A DNA stretch of 64,000 nt from Candidatus Thalassarchaeaceae archaeon (GCA_029940695.1 JAPYUP010000001.1:1-64000); one strand, 5' to 3'. Positions 10,078 to 20,846 are shown, counted from the stretch's first letter. Made by a program: numbers and translations. Notes: generated from the sequence alone by a model not told the origin.

Positions 10078-10118
10078 GAATCGACAAACTATCAAATGGG
10101 GCCCTACGAGCCACGTCC

Positions 10119-10895
10119 ATGGAGAAGCTGTCAGGGTCGTCATTGGAGACAATTTCCGGTAGCGTGGGGCTTGAGGGAACCGGGGAGTCTTTCAAGACTC
10201 CAATATTGTACAAGTTCTGCGAGGCCTTCGTTCCAGTCCTCCTCAGGAGCGTCACTAACGTCCACTTCAGGGGACTGGAGAATATACCCCGAGAAGGTGC
10301 CGCCATCTTCTCAGGTAATCACCTATCCAACCTCGATCCGTTCATCAAGATTATCGCTGCCCAGAGGCCCATACATTATCTCGCAAAGGAAGCCCACTTC
10401 CAGAGGCAGCCCCACCGCTTCGTGATGGTTAGTACTGGGCAGATTGAAACATTCAGGGAGACTGGGGCCAAGGATGCATTGGCTAGGGCCGTAGACGTAC
10501 TGGGTTCAGGTGGCTGCTTAGGGATCTTTCCAGAAGGCACTCGATCGAGGAAGTCTAATCCCCCATTCTTACAAGATGGCAAGACCGGAGTGGCTCGCCT
10601 TGCTGCTAGATTCCCAAATATCCCAGTCGTTCCCCTGACTATCATAGGATCGAGGAACTGCATGCCTCCTGGTTCCAAGTTACCGAGGCCGTGGAAGAGG
10701 GTCGAGGTAATCGTGGATGTCCCCATTACCTTTGCAGATTGGGCTGCTCATTCAGACGGAGGGGGATTGAGTGACGATAACGTTGCTTCTATAGCCGGGC
10801 TGTCGTATGAGGCGAGGGATGCTGCCATGAGAAAACTCTACCGTGGATTCACTGACCAGATAATCGGAACTATGAGGCAAAGGGGAGCCCCCTAG
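10119..10895 (+). CDS. 1-acyl-sn-glycerol-3-phosphate acyltransferase-like (PlsC family)
   Basis: NHLSNLDPF (variant of NHxxxxD) and FPEGTRSR motifs. Confidence 0.92.
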   Translation: MEKLSGSSLETISGSVGLEGTGESFKTPILYKFCEAFVPVLLRSVTNVHFRGLENIPREGAAIFSGNHLSNLDPFIKIIAAQRPIHYLAKEAHFQRQPHRFVMVSTGQIETFRETGAKDALARAVDVLGSGGCLGIFPEGTRSRKSNPPFLQDGKTGVARLAARFPNIPVVPLTIIGSRNCMPPGSKLPRPWKRVEVIVDVPITFADWAAHSDGGGLSDDNVASIAGLSYEARDAAMRKLYRGFTDQIIGTMRQRGAP

Positions 10896-10940
10896 GCATC
10901 GCATCGTTGATGAACTACCGACGCACAGGTCAGTAAGCGT

Positions 10941-11735
10941 ATGCAGCAGTATCTAGACTTCCTGCTTCGAATCCTCGATGAGGGCGAGGAGAAGGGCGAC
11001 CGCACTGGCACCGGAACCATCTCGGTGTTCGGTCACCAGATGCGCTTCGACCTATCTGATGGTCTGCCAGCCGTGACCACGAAGAGGGTGCACTGGCCCA
11101 GCGTCATCCACGAGCTGCTATGGTTCCTCTCGGGGGACACCAACGTTGGCTATCTCCAGGATAACAAGGTCAGAATATGGAATGAGTGGGCCGATGAGGA
11201 GGGTGACCTTGGGCCCGTTTATGGCAAACAGTGGCGCAAGTGGGAGGCCGATGACGGGAGGGTAATCGACCAGATCGAAGAAGCAATCAACCAAATTATC
11301 GGCAACCCCCACAGCCGTAGAATTATCGTGTCCGCATGGAACGTGGGCGAACTGGAGGAGATGGCGCTGATGCCGTGCCACGCCTTCTTCCAGTTCTACG
11401 TTAACGACGGGAAGCTATCATGCCAACTGTACCAGAGGAGCGCTGATGGCTTTCTAGGAGTGCCGTTCAACATCTCATCCTACAGCCTGCTGACTTGTAT
11501 GATGGCACAAGTCTGCGACCTCGACCCGGGTGAGTTCATCTGGACCGGGGGAGACTGTCATCTCTACCTCAACCACCTCGAACAAGCGAGGCTACAGGTA
11601 TCCCGGGTGCCTCTCGAGCTTCCCACACTCAGGCTCGACCCCTCTGTAAAATCCATTGACGACTTCAGATTCGAGCACATTGAAATTGGGAATTATATCC
11701 ATCACCCCCATATTTCCGCACCCATAGCAATCTGA
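10941..11735 (+). CDS. thyA: thymidylate synthase
   Basis: [34 protein letters not shown]. Confidence 0.97.
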   Translation: MQQYLDFLLRILDEGEEKGDRTGTGTISVFGHQMRFDLSDGLPAVTTKRVHWPSVIHELLWFLSGDTNVGYLQDNKVRIWNEWADEEGDLGPVYGKQWRKWEADDGRVIDQIEEAINQIIGNPHSRRIIVSAWNVGELEEMALMPCHAFFQFYVNDGKLSCQLYQRSADGFLGVPFNISSYSLLTCMMAQVCDLDPGEFIWTGGDCHLYLNHLEQARLQVSRVPLELPTLRLDPSVKSIDDFRFEHIEIGNYIHHPHISAPIAI

Positions 11736-11744
11736 AGTGATTCT

Positions 11745-12266
11745 ATGAGGATGGCAATGATAGTGGCGATGGATGAGGATGGACGCATAGGAAAAGGCAA
11801 CGGACTACCATGGAGGCTGGCCGCCGACATGGCTCGGTTCAAACGCTTGACCGAGGGAGACGGATTCAATGCGGTGATAATGGGGAGGAAGACATGGGAC
11901 TCTTTGCCCGACGGGTTTCGCCCTCTGCCAGAACGACTGAACATCGTGATGTCTCGCCACACTGACTGGGCCAATGAAGAGGCCGAGACTGCCCTCTACC
12001 CTGGGCGGGCTATCGAAATTGCGTATGCGGATGGTTGCGAGGAGTGCTGGGTCATTGGCGGGGCGCAGATCTACGGCATGTACCTAGACAGGGTGGATGA
12101 GATTCACGTAACCACCGTGCACACCACTGGCAGCGGCGAAGTCTCCTTCCCCAAATGGGACAAGAGCGGTTGGACCGAGGAGACTATCGAAAGCCTCGAT
12201 GCAGATGATGGCAACGAGCACTCGACTAGGTATTCGATTTGGACCAGGTCTGGATTCAAAGGATAG
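11745..12266 (+). CDS. folA: dihydrofolate reductase
   Basis: MIVAMDEDGRIGKGNGLPW, GRKTWDSLP, WVIGGAQIY. Confidence 0.97.
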   Translation: MRMAMIVAMDEDGRIGKGNGLPWRLAADMARFKRLTEGDGFNAVIMGRKTWDSLPDGFRPLPERLNIVMSRHTDWANEEAETALYPGRAIEIAYADGCEECWVIGGAQIYGMYLDRVDEIHVTTVHTTGSGEVSFPKWDKSGWTEETIESLDADDGNEHSTRYSIWTRSGFKG

Positions 12267-12278
12267 TCTTTGTTTCGA

Positions 12279-13940
12279 CTAAGGCGAAACGGTCTTGGAT
12301 GATACGGTCCTATTCTTATAATCAGAGTAGTTTCCAGGCCAAACAATTAGGTTTCCATCTCCTTGTAAATCCCAAATTGTGTCACACACTTTATCTAGGA
12401 AAAATCGGTCATGACTTACCGTGATAATGCCTCCATCAAACTCATTCAGAGCGGTCTCGAGAGCCTCCTTTGCATCTGTGTCCAAGTGGTTTGTGGGTTC
12501 ATCGAGCAAAAGCATATTATTTTCCTCAAGCAGGAGTCTGAGAAGAGCCACTCTGGCCCTTTCACCGCCACTAAGTTTGCTAAGTGGAGTTGAGACCATT
12601 TCCTTTGTGAATTGAAACTGCCCAAGAAGTGCCCGCACTTTTCCATATTCCATCCTAGGTTTCAATTCCTGAACCTCTTCGATTGGAGTGAGTTTAAAAT
12701 TTAAGAAGCGATGATCTTGGTGGAAGTACCCGATTTGCACCCCGGGACTAATTTCTAGTTTACCGGAGTCAAGATTTAAGTCGCCTGTAATGAGTCTTAG
12801 TAGGGTGGTCTTGCCTGCTCCATTTGGACCTATGACTCCTATTTTCTGACCCCTGCGGACGCTTACTTCTAGATTCTTAATTATTGGCCTTGAAAGAGAT
12901 TCAAAGGACAAACTTGCATCACGGAATTCCAATACTTCCAGACTACTCTTCTCTGCAGATTGGAGATTGAAATTTAGACTCTGGCGCTGCTTTGGTTTCA
13001 AAGATTTCAGCCATTTTAACTCCCGTTGGGAGCGTGAAATCATGAAATGTTTCTGAGATACCGATTTGTCGAACTTGTTCGCTCTCTTCATCGATTGCAT
13101 AGCCCCTTTAAGACGCTTGATTTCCTTCTGAGTTTTTACAATCCGATCATTCAATGTCCGTAAGAAGATTTCTTTCTGTTTTAGAAATGATGTATAGTTT
13201 CCTGGATAGGCACGAAGATGCGAATCCTGGATCTCGACGATGTTATTGCAGACTCTATCAAGGAAATACCTGTCATGGCTAACTATCATCAATGCACCAT
13301 CAAATCTGTTTAGGAACCTCTCAAGCCACTCTAAAGTATTGAAGTCAAGGTGATTCGTTGGTTCATCAAGGAAGAAAACTTCAATTTGACTTAGCCCGAC
13401 CAGTTGTCTGGCAAGAGCGACTTTTGCGCGCTCACCGCCAGAGAAAGAAATTAGTGGCACCTCCATCGAGTTTTGATCGAGATTCAGTGCCTTGAGAATC
13501 TCCTGGGCATGCCCGGCGACGTCGCTTCCCCCTGATCGAGCCATCAAACTTTGCAACTCTTGATATCTTTCCATGTCTGGCTGCCAGTCGCCCTCATAGA
13601 ACGATGGCTTCTCCATTTTTTCTTCGAGTTCAGAGATTTCTTCCTCTAGCTCTAGAAATTGTCGCCCTCTGCGACTAAGTTCCTGCCTCAGAGTCGCACC
13701 GTCGTCTATGTCTCTAATTTGTGTTAGGAAGGCTAGCCTCAATGCCGGGGCGAAGGAAATGTCTCCAAGATCCTGATCTTGGTTACTGATAGTTCTGAGA
13801 AGTGTAGTTTTTCCTGATCCATTGTGTCCTATTACACCAATACGATCACCTTCGTCAATGCGTAAATTTACCCCATCTAGAACTGTCAGTGGACCGAAGG
13901 CCCTGTGAACTTCTTCAAGACGAATCAACTCTCTGGCCAC
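12279..13940 (-). CDS. ABC-F family ATP-binding protein
   Basis: Two ABC ATPase domains (GHNGSGKTTL, GPNGAGKTTL, two LSGGERA-like signatures, LDEPTNHLD twice), no TM. Confidence 0.95.
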   Translation of the reverse strand: MARELIRLEEVHRAFGPLTVLDGVNLRIDEGDRIGVIGHNGSGKTTLLRTISNQDQDLGDISFAPALRLAFLTQIRDIDDGATLRQELSRRGRQFLELEEEISELEEKMEKPSFYEGDWQPDMERYQELQSLMARSGGSDVAGHAQEILKALNLDQNSMEVPLISFSGGERAKVALARQLVGLSQIEVFFLDEPTNHLDFNTLEWLERFLNRFDGALMIVSHDRYFLDRVCNNIVEIQDSHLRAYPGNYTSFLKQKEIFLRTLNDRIVKTQKEIKRLKGAMQSMKRANKFDKSVSQKHFMISRSQRELKWLKSLKPKQRQSLNFNLQSAEKSSLEVLEFRDASLSFESLSRPIIKNLEVSVRRGQKIGVIGPNGAGKTTLLRLITGDLNLDSGKLEISPGVQIGYFHQDHRFLNFKLTPIEEVQELKPRMEYGKVRALLGQFQFTKEMVSTPLSKLSGGERARVALLRLLLEENNMLLLDEPTNHLDTDAKEALETALNEFDGGIITVSHDRFFLDKVCDTIWDLQGDGNLIVWPGNYSDYKNRTVSSKTVSP

Positions 13941-14309
13941 ACCCCTCCGCGAGAGTCCCCCCTACAAGTAACCGATTGACTCGGGGGTGATTCATAGATA
14001 CCCATTGAGTCACATACGCATCATATGATTTGAGAAGTGCCCCTTTGAACGGCAACACTTCAGAGTGGTTTCAATCGATGAAGTCACCTCCTCTTCTCTA
14101 GCCCCTGAAAGGACCCACTGATAGTCTACAGATTGCCTGCACAACCACATGGACCTAAGGACAAACACATTGATTCGTTAGTTAATCTCTTGAATCATGT
14201 TTCGACAAGATTCCCATCTGACCTTTTGCGGGTTATTTCACCTATATTCACGCATTTTGACCCTATGATGATATGGTTTTGCAGGCTATGGGTTGTTAGG
14301 TGAGCAAAG

Positions 14310-15386
14310 ATGAACACTGACAGAACTACCGTAAGAGAACGAATACTAACACAGGCAATGGTCGCACTGGCTGTACTGGCATTATTTGCTGGTGCATCAG
14401 TTGGGGCGAGCTTAGAAGAATTCGCAGCACCCACCTACGCTGAAGATAACGCGTATTCAGGAGCTGTGGATGATTCTACAGACGATAGTGACTGGAAAGC
14501 CATGGATTCACACAAGGGTATGAAAAATGGTGCAAAGTCCTTGATTGGAAGTTTCATGAGTAAGGGAATGGATGACCGAATGGATGATCGTGAAGCACAT
14601 CTTGAAGAGAGGATTGCTATTGGTCAAGAAAGTGTTATCGCATACCAATACTGTATCGACAGCGCTGAATGTGACGTAGAGTCCACTGAGCTTCAAGACA
14701 TGATCGACAACATCAACTCTAGGCATGCAGAAATGCAGGAGAAACTCAATTCTGATGATAAGGAACTGTCAGAGGAATCCAAGGGGGAGATAGACAATAA
14801 CGATTGGGGCGAGTGGAATATTGACCAAAAGAGAGTTTTCTCCGATGATAGAGCAATGATGCTAGAAGCTGGTCGTGTCGCTATTTCATTCTGTATAAAC
14901 AGCGAAGACTGTACGGCAAATCATGAGGTACTTGCAGAAGTTCTCGAACACATCTCAGTTCGACACGCCAACCACCAAGATTGTTCTGAGGAGGAGCGAT
15001 GTGAGCGTGGTGACGATGATCGAAGAGGTCTGATGGAGAGATTACAAGATGCAATGCGCAGAGGACCTCGAGGTGGAGCAGATCATCAAAAATCTCACAT
15101 GGACATTGGTCCAGATGTCTGCAAGGAACGTGGTGGTGAGTGGAATCTTCGTGCCTATCCAGCAGAAGCAACCGACAGAGGCGAGGGAGTTTACTACTGT
15201 AACTTCTGGTTTGATGGCGACCGTGAAATCGACGACCGTGAAATGACGCAGGAGGACTGCGGGGCTCGAGGAGGCACCTGGACTCAGGATGATACAGGGG
15301 ACTCCTACTGCGACTTTGGGCAGGAGGATGACCGTGAGAACAGTGAGGAATCCGAAGACAACCGTGAAGAAGAAACGACTGACTGA
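14310..15386 (+). CDS. secreted acidic protein with internal duplications
   Basis: Signal-like N-terminus; repeated YCIDSAECD.../FCINSEDCT... and ERGGEW.../ARGGTW... units. Confidence 0.75.
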   Translation: MNTDRTTVRERILTQAMVALAVLALFAGASVGASLEEFAAPTYAEDNAYSGAVDDSTDDSDWKAMDSHKGMKNGAKSLIGSFMSKGMDDRMDDREAHLEERIAIGQESVIAYQYCIDSAECDVESTELQDMIDNINSRHAEMQEKLNSDDKELSEESKGEIDNNDWGEWNIDQKRVFSDDRAMMLEAGRVAISFCINSEDCTANHEVLAEVLEHISVRHANHQDCSEEERCERGDDDRRGLMERLQDAMRRGPRGGADHQKSHMDIGPDVCKERGGEWNLRAYPAEATDRGEGVYYCNFWFDGDREIDDREMTQEDCGARGGTWTQDDTGDSYCDFGQEDDRENSEESEDNREEETTD

Positions 15387-15482
15387 AATTTGGTTATTGA
15401 CAATCTGATTACACAAACGGTCCGGTGTGCTGATGCGCACCGGACCGCCCAAACTTCAAACCGAGAGCCTTAGGGTTCAAGC

Positions 15483-15965
15483 ATGGCCGATGGAACAAGT
15501 TCTGACCATTCGGCTAAGATGGACAGAATAGTGAAACTAACGCTTTCTCTTGGTAGCTTCATGCTCCTTCTGTTAATTTCACTCCCCTTCACAATGAGTT
15601 CAGGTTCCCTGAGTGGAACTGCTCCTTATCTTCTATACTCATTATTCTTAACAAGTGTTGGAATAGTCATCGGTATCTCTCTAACTTGGCTTAATGACCC
15701 AACCCGATTGACTGACAACGCCATTTCTGATTTACAGGCCACTAAGACTCAGATGCCTATGCTTTCTTCTGATGAAAAAGTGGTTGTCAATATCTTAGCC
15801 TCCAATGGAGGTTCTATGTGGCAGGCTGAGGTTGTGCGGGCTAGTGGATTCTCAAACTCAAAAGCGAGTAGATTGCTTTCACGAATGGAGCATTCTGGTA
15901 TAATTGGACGGTTGAGGGATGGAATGGGCAAGCGGATCGAGTTGATAGATTTAGGAGGAGAGTAA
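15483..15965 (+). CDS. membrane-anchored winged-helix transcriptional regulator
   Basis: Two N-terminal TM segments; HTH region MWQAEVVRASGFSNSKASRLLSRMEHSGIIGR. Confidence 0.8.
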   Translation: MADGTSSDHSAKMDRIVKLTLSLGSFMLLLLISLPFTMSSGSLSGTAPYLLYSLFLTSVGIVIGISLTWLNDPTRLTDNAISDLQATKTQMPMLSSDEKVVVNILASNGGSMWQAEVVRASGFSNSKASRLLSRMEHSGIIGRLRDGMGKRIELIDLGGE

Positions 15966-16400
15966 ATGGAGATGAGAGCAGAGAAGAGAATGATTGCACT
16001 GGTAACATTGGCTTTGATGATAGTCGTATTGTCAGCTAGGATGCTGTATCTGGTAGATGCTTCTTTGAGAGCGGGTGAAGGCTACGGTCTTACCGGGGAT
16101 GGAGCCATACAAACTGTACCCTTGCTGTTGTTGCTGGTGGTTTTGCTGTGGTTAGTAACGGGAATATTCAGAGACTCTCCTCTTAATCTCGAAGTCGCTG
16201 ACAAACAGACTATTGCTATCATGGCACTAATGTTCGTGATTGGTTTCTACATTGGACCGGGCATTACTATCCCAACTGAACTTTCCAATTCAAATATTGT
16301 TGGAATCCTCATGGTCATAGTTCCTATATTGCTAATTGGGGCGATGTTTTTCTCGATGAAAGATACTGAGCAGTCAATCGATATTGCCGAAGAAGAATGA
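15966..16400 (+). CDS. integral membrane protein (about 4 TM)
   Basis: Follows the preceding stop directly; hydrophobic segments. Confidence 0.75.
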   Translation: MEMRAEKRMIALVTLALMIVVLSARMLYLVDASLRAGEGYGLTGDGAIQTVPLLLLLVVLLWLVTGIFRDSPLNLEVADKQTIAIMALMFVIGFYIGPGITIPTELSNSNIVGILMVIVPILLIGAMFFSMKDTEQSIDIAEEE

Positions 16401-16513
16401 CTCGCTCTTTCCGGGGGCCCCTTTGACATGATTCGTTCCTGACCCTAGTATGGGTAACTCTCGCCGATAACACGACCGGCTTTTCTCTTGGTCAGTTCAT
16501 CCATGGAGTCACA

Positions 16514-16882
16514 TTATTCCACTGCATAACCCTTGAGAAGGTCTAACGGGACAATTTGGAGAGTCTCCTCGTGAGTAGCCGACAGTATCACATGACAAGC
16601 TACTCCTTTGTTGGCAGCGTCTTGCCATGTCTGTGCGCAAACGCACCACCTGTCCCCCGGTGAGAGGCCGGGGAATCTGTGCTCAGGCACCGGTGTGATC
16701 AGATCGTTCCCCTCGGAGCGAGCGAACTCTAGGAACTCCTGAGAGACCAAGCAACAAACGGTATGTAACCCCGGGTCGTTGCGGTCAGTGTTGCAGCATC
16801 CATCCCTATACCACCCCGTGAGGGGGTCGGAAGAACAAGTCTGCAACTCACCCCCAAGAACGTTGAATGATGGTAGCAACAA
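16514..16882 (-). CDS. DUF2237-family protein
   Basis: NVLGGELQTCSSDPLTGWYRDGCCNT...GDRWCVCAQTW. Confidence 0.88.
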   Translation of the reverse strand: MLLPSFNVLGGELQTCSSDPLTGWYRDGCCNTDRNDPGLHTVCCLVSQEFLEFARSEGNDLITPVPEHRFPGLSPGDRWCVCAQTWQDAANKGVACHVILSATHEETLQIVPLDLLKGYAVE

Positions 16883-17022
16883 TACTGACTCAAGTATTCA
16901 GTAGATTAACTCATGGATGAATCATTCGCATTTGTCATGAAGATTAGGGTGATATCAAACCCATTGAAACCCCTGGTCCTATGCCTACACAGCAGTTGAA
17001 GCACTAACCCCCATCGCACCTC

Positions 17023-17796
17023 ATGCCCAAACCCCGTTCTGCCGTCTGGTCGGGTATCGCTTGGGACGGAAAATCATCCCTGCTAGCAGCGGACATGCAC
17101 TTTGATAGAATTCATCGCCACGCCACAGTCCTAGGAATACAGACTCCTGACAACCTAGCCAAGAGTGTCTTCGAGGTCCTGACTGACCTCGAACTCCCTG
17201 GAGAGGCAAATGACAGCACAGATCAAGCGGCCTTCCTCGTCATAGTTGGTGTAAGATCAAACGGGGAGTTCTACGTTGAGCCAGTCGTCATCCGGACTTG
17301 GCCCGAAGTCCCTCTGTCAGCGATTTCTCTCGCCGCTCCCACGTGGGACGAGCCCGTCAGAGGCACCAAGCACGCAGAGTGGGGGCCGTACAGGGACGCG
17401 AGACTGACTGCTATCGAAAACGGTGCGGACATCGCTCTGCTGTTTGAAGAAGATATCCTAGTGGACGGAGATCGCTGTGCCCCGCTACTGCTCGACTACG
17501 ATGGCGTGGCCTACCACCCTCGGCACAGCGACGGCGCCCTAGACTCGGTAACCATTGAACAGATCCGGCCAGAACTCGAGGCAGTAGGTATCCCAGTGAG
17601 GCCGGTCAAACTAACTCTCGACATGATACTACGTGCGTCTGAGATGGTGGTGTGCGGGAGCGGAATGGGGGTTCGCGCAATCGGCAGCATCGATAGTCGA
17701 ACCATTGGCACACCTCGAGGCAGGCTGTTCCAAGCGGCCACGGAAGCATGGTTCTCTAGGCTCGAAGTTGGCTGGATTACTGCCGGGGACATCTAG
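17023..17796 (+). CDS. class IV (PLP) aminotransferase-like protein, possibly aminodeoxychorismate lyase-like
   Basis: FDRIHRHA, TKHAEWGPYRDARLTAIENGADIALLF (candidate catalytic Lys), RPVKLTLDMILRASEMVVCGSGMGVRAI. Confidence 0.75.
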   Translation: MPKPRSAVWSGIAWDGKSSLLAADMHFDRIHRHATVLGIQTPDNLAKSVFEVLTDLELPGEANDSTDQAAFLVIVGVRSNGEFYVEPVVIRTWPEVPLSAISLAAPTWDEPVRGTKHAEWGPYRDARLTAIENGADIALLFEEDILVDGDRCAPLLLDYDGVAYHPRHSDGALDSVTIEQIRPELEAVGIPVRPVKLTLDMILRASEMVVCGSGMGVRAIGSIDSRTIGTPRGRLFQAATEAWFSRLEVGWITAGDI

Positions 17797-18009
17797 GGTA
17801 CTCGTCAGAATCTACTTCGCTACCCTCTGATTCAGAAAGACACGCGCTAGATATGATGGTAATGGGGTCATGTTAGTAAAATATGGAAGAACGAATCAAT
17901 GTATTATAGGGAGTCGAATCAGTCCTAGAGATCGTGCTGTATAGCATTCTGATGGTTGATGGGGACAGCAGTGCGGCGTAAGATGGGTTGAGAATAGACT
18001 ACCGACCGG

Positions 18010-18270
18010 TCATTCGGTTTCCTGTATCGAAGTTCCATAGACTGTGAGAACGACCGACCAACGTTTTCCGTCGAACGCTGGCGTCAATCCTGGTTTATTG
18101 GTTTCAAAGGACGCAGAAGAGATTTCTCTCGTCTCTTTGAAGTGTCGAAGGTATTCCTGAATGTTCTCCCAAAGTTCCGGGAGCGATTCCGCATATACCC
18201 TCACATGCTGACCCGGAGCCTCCCATCCATCAGCTAGGCCCATATCTACAACCTCCCACTTTTCGCCCAT
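18010..18270 (-). CDS. small hypothetical protein, 86 aa
   Basis: ORF preceded by TTCAAGCCACGCACCCCC exactly 28 nt upstream of ATG. Confidence 0.55.
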   Translation of the reverse strand: MGEKWEVVDMGLADGWEAPGQHVRVYAESLPELWENIQEYLRHFKETREISSASFETNKPGLTPAFDGKRWSVVLTVYGTSIQETE

Positions 18271-18422
18271 GGTTTCCGAAGGGGGTGCGTGGCTTGAACA
18301 GTGTGTTTCTAGGACTCCCTATGAAATGTCAATAAGGTGGTAAATGAGTTGCCCTCGAGTCAATGATTACTGTGGATCGTATGCTGTTAACAAAGTAATC
18401 CTACTTGCTATGCTAAATAGGG

Positions 18423-19790
18423 ATGGCAGGCGCGACCCAAAAGAGGTATAGGTTGGTTCGATTTTCAGATTTAGGAATTGGTCTCCAATTGGTCGAAGCA
18501 TTGCGAATCGAGGGAATTATCGAGCCATTTGAAGTTCAGTGCGAAACAATTCCGGATGCGATTCTCGGCAGAGATGTATGCTGTAGGGCCCCGACTGGAT
18601 CAGGAAAAACCTTGGCATTCGGTTTGCCACTGATTGCAAGGACCGCTGAAGCCAAGCCAAAAAGGCCGACTTCCTTGGTTCTCACCCCAACGAGAGAATT
18701 GGCCGAGCAAATCAGAAATGTTCTGAAACCTCTTGCTAGGTCTGTGGATTTGGGCGTCTTGTCTATCTACGGAGGAACCCCATATAGGGGGCAATTGAGG
18801 TCACTGGCGCGCGGTGTCGACATCTTAGTCGCCTGCCCTGGCAGGCTACTCGATTTACTAGATAGGGGTGCACTTCGTCTCGATGATGTAGACATTGTCG
18901 TCCTTGATGAGGCCGATCGTATGGCAGACATGGGCTTCATGGAACCAGTCTGCTCGATACTCGATAAGTGTCGTCCGAAACGCCAGACAATATTATTCAG
19001 CGCAACTCTGGACGATGACGTTGCTGAGATTGTCAAATCATATCAGAGCGATCCCGTCAAAATCAATATTGGACCTGTGGAAGTAAGCATGGAAAGCATG
19101 CAACACCTATTCTGGAAAACCAACTCGCGTTCAAAGGCGGATCTTTCGTCCTACATTGCTGAGAAATGTGGTCGAAGCATAATATTCTGTAGAACTAGGG
19201 CCGGAGTGAACAGACTAGGGGATGAACTGAAGGTGATTGGCTCATCATACACCACCCTTCACGGGGGCATGAATCAGGGACAGAGAGCCAGGTCAATGCA
19301 AAAGTTCAGTGGTGGCCGTGCGAGAATCCTGATTGCAACCGATGTCGCTTCGCGTGGAATTGACGTAAACGACGTCGGGTGCGTGATAAATTTCGATCCG
19401 CCTGAAAATGGTAAGGCGTACAAGCATCGAAGTGGTAGAACCGCGCGAGCGGGCTCGACTGGAACTGTAGTCTCTTTGGTGCAGAGATCGCAACAGAAGC
19501 GGTACCGAAGTATTCAAAATGGAGCGGGAATTAAGTGTAAGTTTACCGATCCCAGGGTGGAAATATTGGAGGAAAGAAAATTTATTCTAACTCCCTCCAA
19601 TAGATCAGAAAGACGTAGCAATTCCAGAGGCTCACGAAATCACAACAAGAGGACAAGAGGAAATCGGAAAGGGGCGCAATCCAGTTCTACCCCCCATAAA
19701 TCTGGATCCCCACATGGCCGTCGAAAAGGGAAAGGGAAACACAAGTCCCGTTCTCGTAACAAACTAAGGAAAGCAGATTCTAGGGCTTAA
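18423..19790 (+). CDS. DEAD-box RNA helicase with basic C-terminal tail
   Basis: APTGSGKTLAF, DEAD, SAT, HRSGRTARAG. Confidence 0.97.
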   Translation: MAGATQKRYRLVRFSDLGIGLQLVEALRIEGIIEPFEVQCETIPDAILGRDVCCRAPTGSGKTLAFGLPLIARTAEAKPKRPTSLVLTPTRELAEQIRNVLKPLARSVDLGVLSIYGGTPYRGQLRSLARGVDILVACPGRLLDLLDRGALRLDDVDIVVLDEADRMADMGFMEPVCSILDKCRPKRQTILFSATLDDDVAEIVKSYQSDPVKINIGPVEVSMESMQHLFWKTNSRSKADLSSYIAEKCGRSIIFCRTRAGVNRLGDELKVIGSSYTTLHGGMNQGQRARSMQKFSGGRARILIATDVASRGIDVNDVGCVINFDPPENGKAYKHRSGRTARAGSTGTVVSLVQRSQQKRYRSIQNGAGIKCKFTDPRVEILEERKFILTPSNRSERRSNSRGSRNHNKRTRGNRKGAQSSSTPHKSGSPHGRRKGKGKHKSRSRNKLRKADSRA

Positions 19791-19897
19791 TCACTCAGGG
19801 GTTTCAATGGATTCCTTTTCCAATATCCACCCAATAATCTACGTACGAATAAGAATACTCCCGTCAAACTTGATGGGTACCTCCCTCTGCCAGATTC

Positions 19898-20794
19898 ATG
19901 GCCAACCAAAGGATTGAGGCAGTGGTACAAGGGCATTTGATTGATGTTCTATCAATCCTCCATCCTGAAGCAAAGAAAAACTCACTGCGGCGAATGATTG
20001 ATCATGGACGCGTGCGGATAGATGGTAACAAGGCGACTCGTGCTAAGGAAATTGTTTCCATCGGATCAATTGTAGAAACACTCTCTCGTTCTGAAGGAGA
20101 TAGTCCTGCCGGGGTAAAAATTGATGGAATTCCAGATCCAAAGATTCTATTCGATGATCACTCATTAATTGTCGTCAACAAACCCGCAGGTCTTCTTTCT
20201 GTGGCAACCCAGAGGGGTGAATTGGATACAATGTTTGACCGGACACTGAATTGGGTTTCAAGAAATCATTCAACTCGAGTACATCTTGTTCATCGTCTTG
20301 ATAGGGAAACATCTGGTTGTTTGCTTCTCGCTAAGTCTCCAGAAGTAAGAAATATGCTGCAAAAACAATTCAAAGATCGTACGGTTGAACGAATCTATCA
20401 TGCTGTCGTATTCGGAAAACCCCCTTCCGATTCAGGTGTCGTAACCTCTCGTATTCAGGAGACGAAAGATAAACGGATGCGTTTAGTAACGAAGGGATGG
20501 AGAGCTGGTAAGGAAGCGATTACTAACTGGAGAATAGAGCAGACTGCACCGATTCATAGTTTAATCAGAATAAAAATCGACACAGGGAGGAGATCTCAAA
20601 TTAGACTCCACATGAGTGAAATTGGTTGTCCGGTTGCTGGCGATACTCGGTATGGCCGAGGTAAGGCAAGTGTGAACAGATTGTGTTTACACGCTTCTTC
20701 ACTTGAATTTGAACATCCGAATGGAAACAGGATACGAGTTGATAGTGAGATTCCAACTAAGCTAAACTCAGAATTGAATCGCAGGTCGTTATGA
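19898..20794 (+). CDS. RluA-family pseudouridine synthase with S4 domain
   Basis: HRLDRETSGCLLLAKS motif, N-terminal S4-like region. Confidence 0.93.
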   Translation: MANQRIEAVVQGHLIDVLSILHPEAKKNSLRRMIDHGRVRIDGNKATRAKEIVSIGSIVETLSRSEGDSPAGVKIDGIPDPKILFDDHSLIVVNKPAGLLSVATQRGELDTMFDRTLNWVSRNHSTRVHLVHRLDRETSGCLLLAKSPEVRNMLQKQFKDRTVERIYHAVVFGKPPSDSGVVTSRIQETKDKRMRLVTKGWRAGKEAITNWRIEQTAPIHSLIRIKIDTGRRSQIRLHMSEIGCPVAGDTRYGRGKASVNRLCLHASSLEFEHPNGNRIRVDSEIPTKLNSELNRRSL

Positions 20795-20846
20795 GATCGT
20801 GAATAGGTGAATCAAAGATCATAAATGGGCAATGGAATCATGAGCA

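Noticed and set aside
14034-14061. GAAGTG...CACTTC inverted repeat as a regulatory site
   Set aside because: Only 6 bp with a 16-nt loop; expected by chance in this length.
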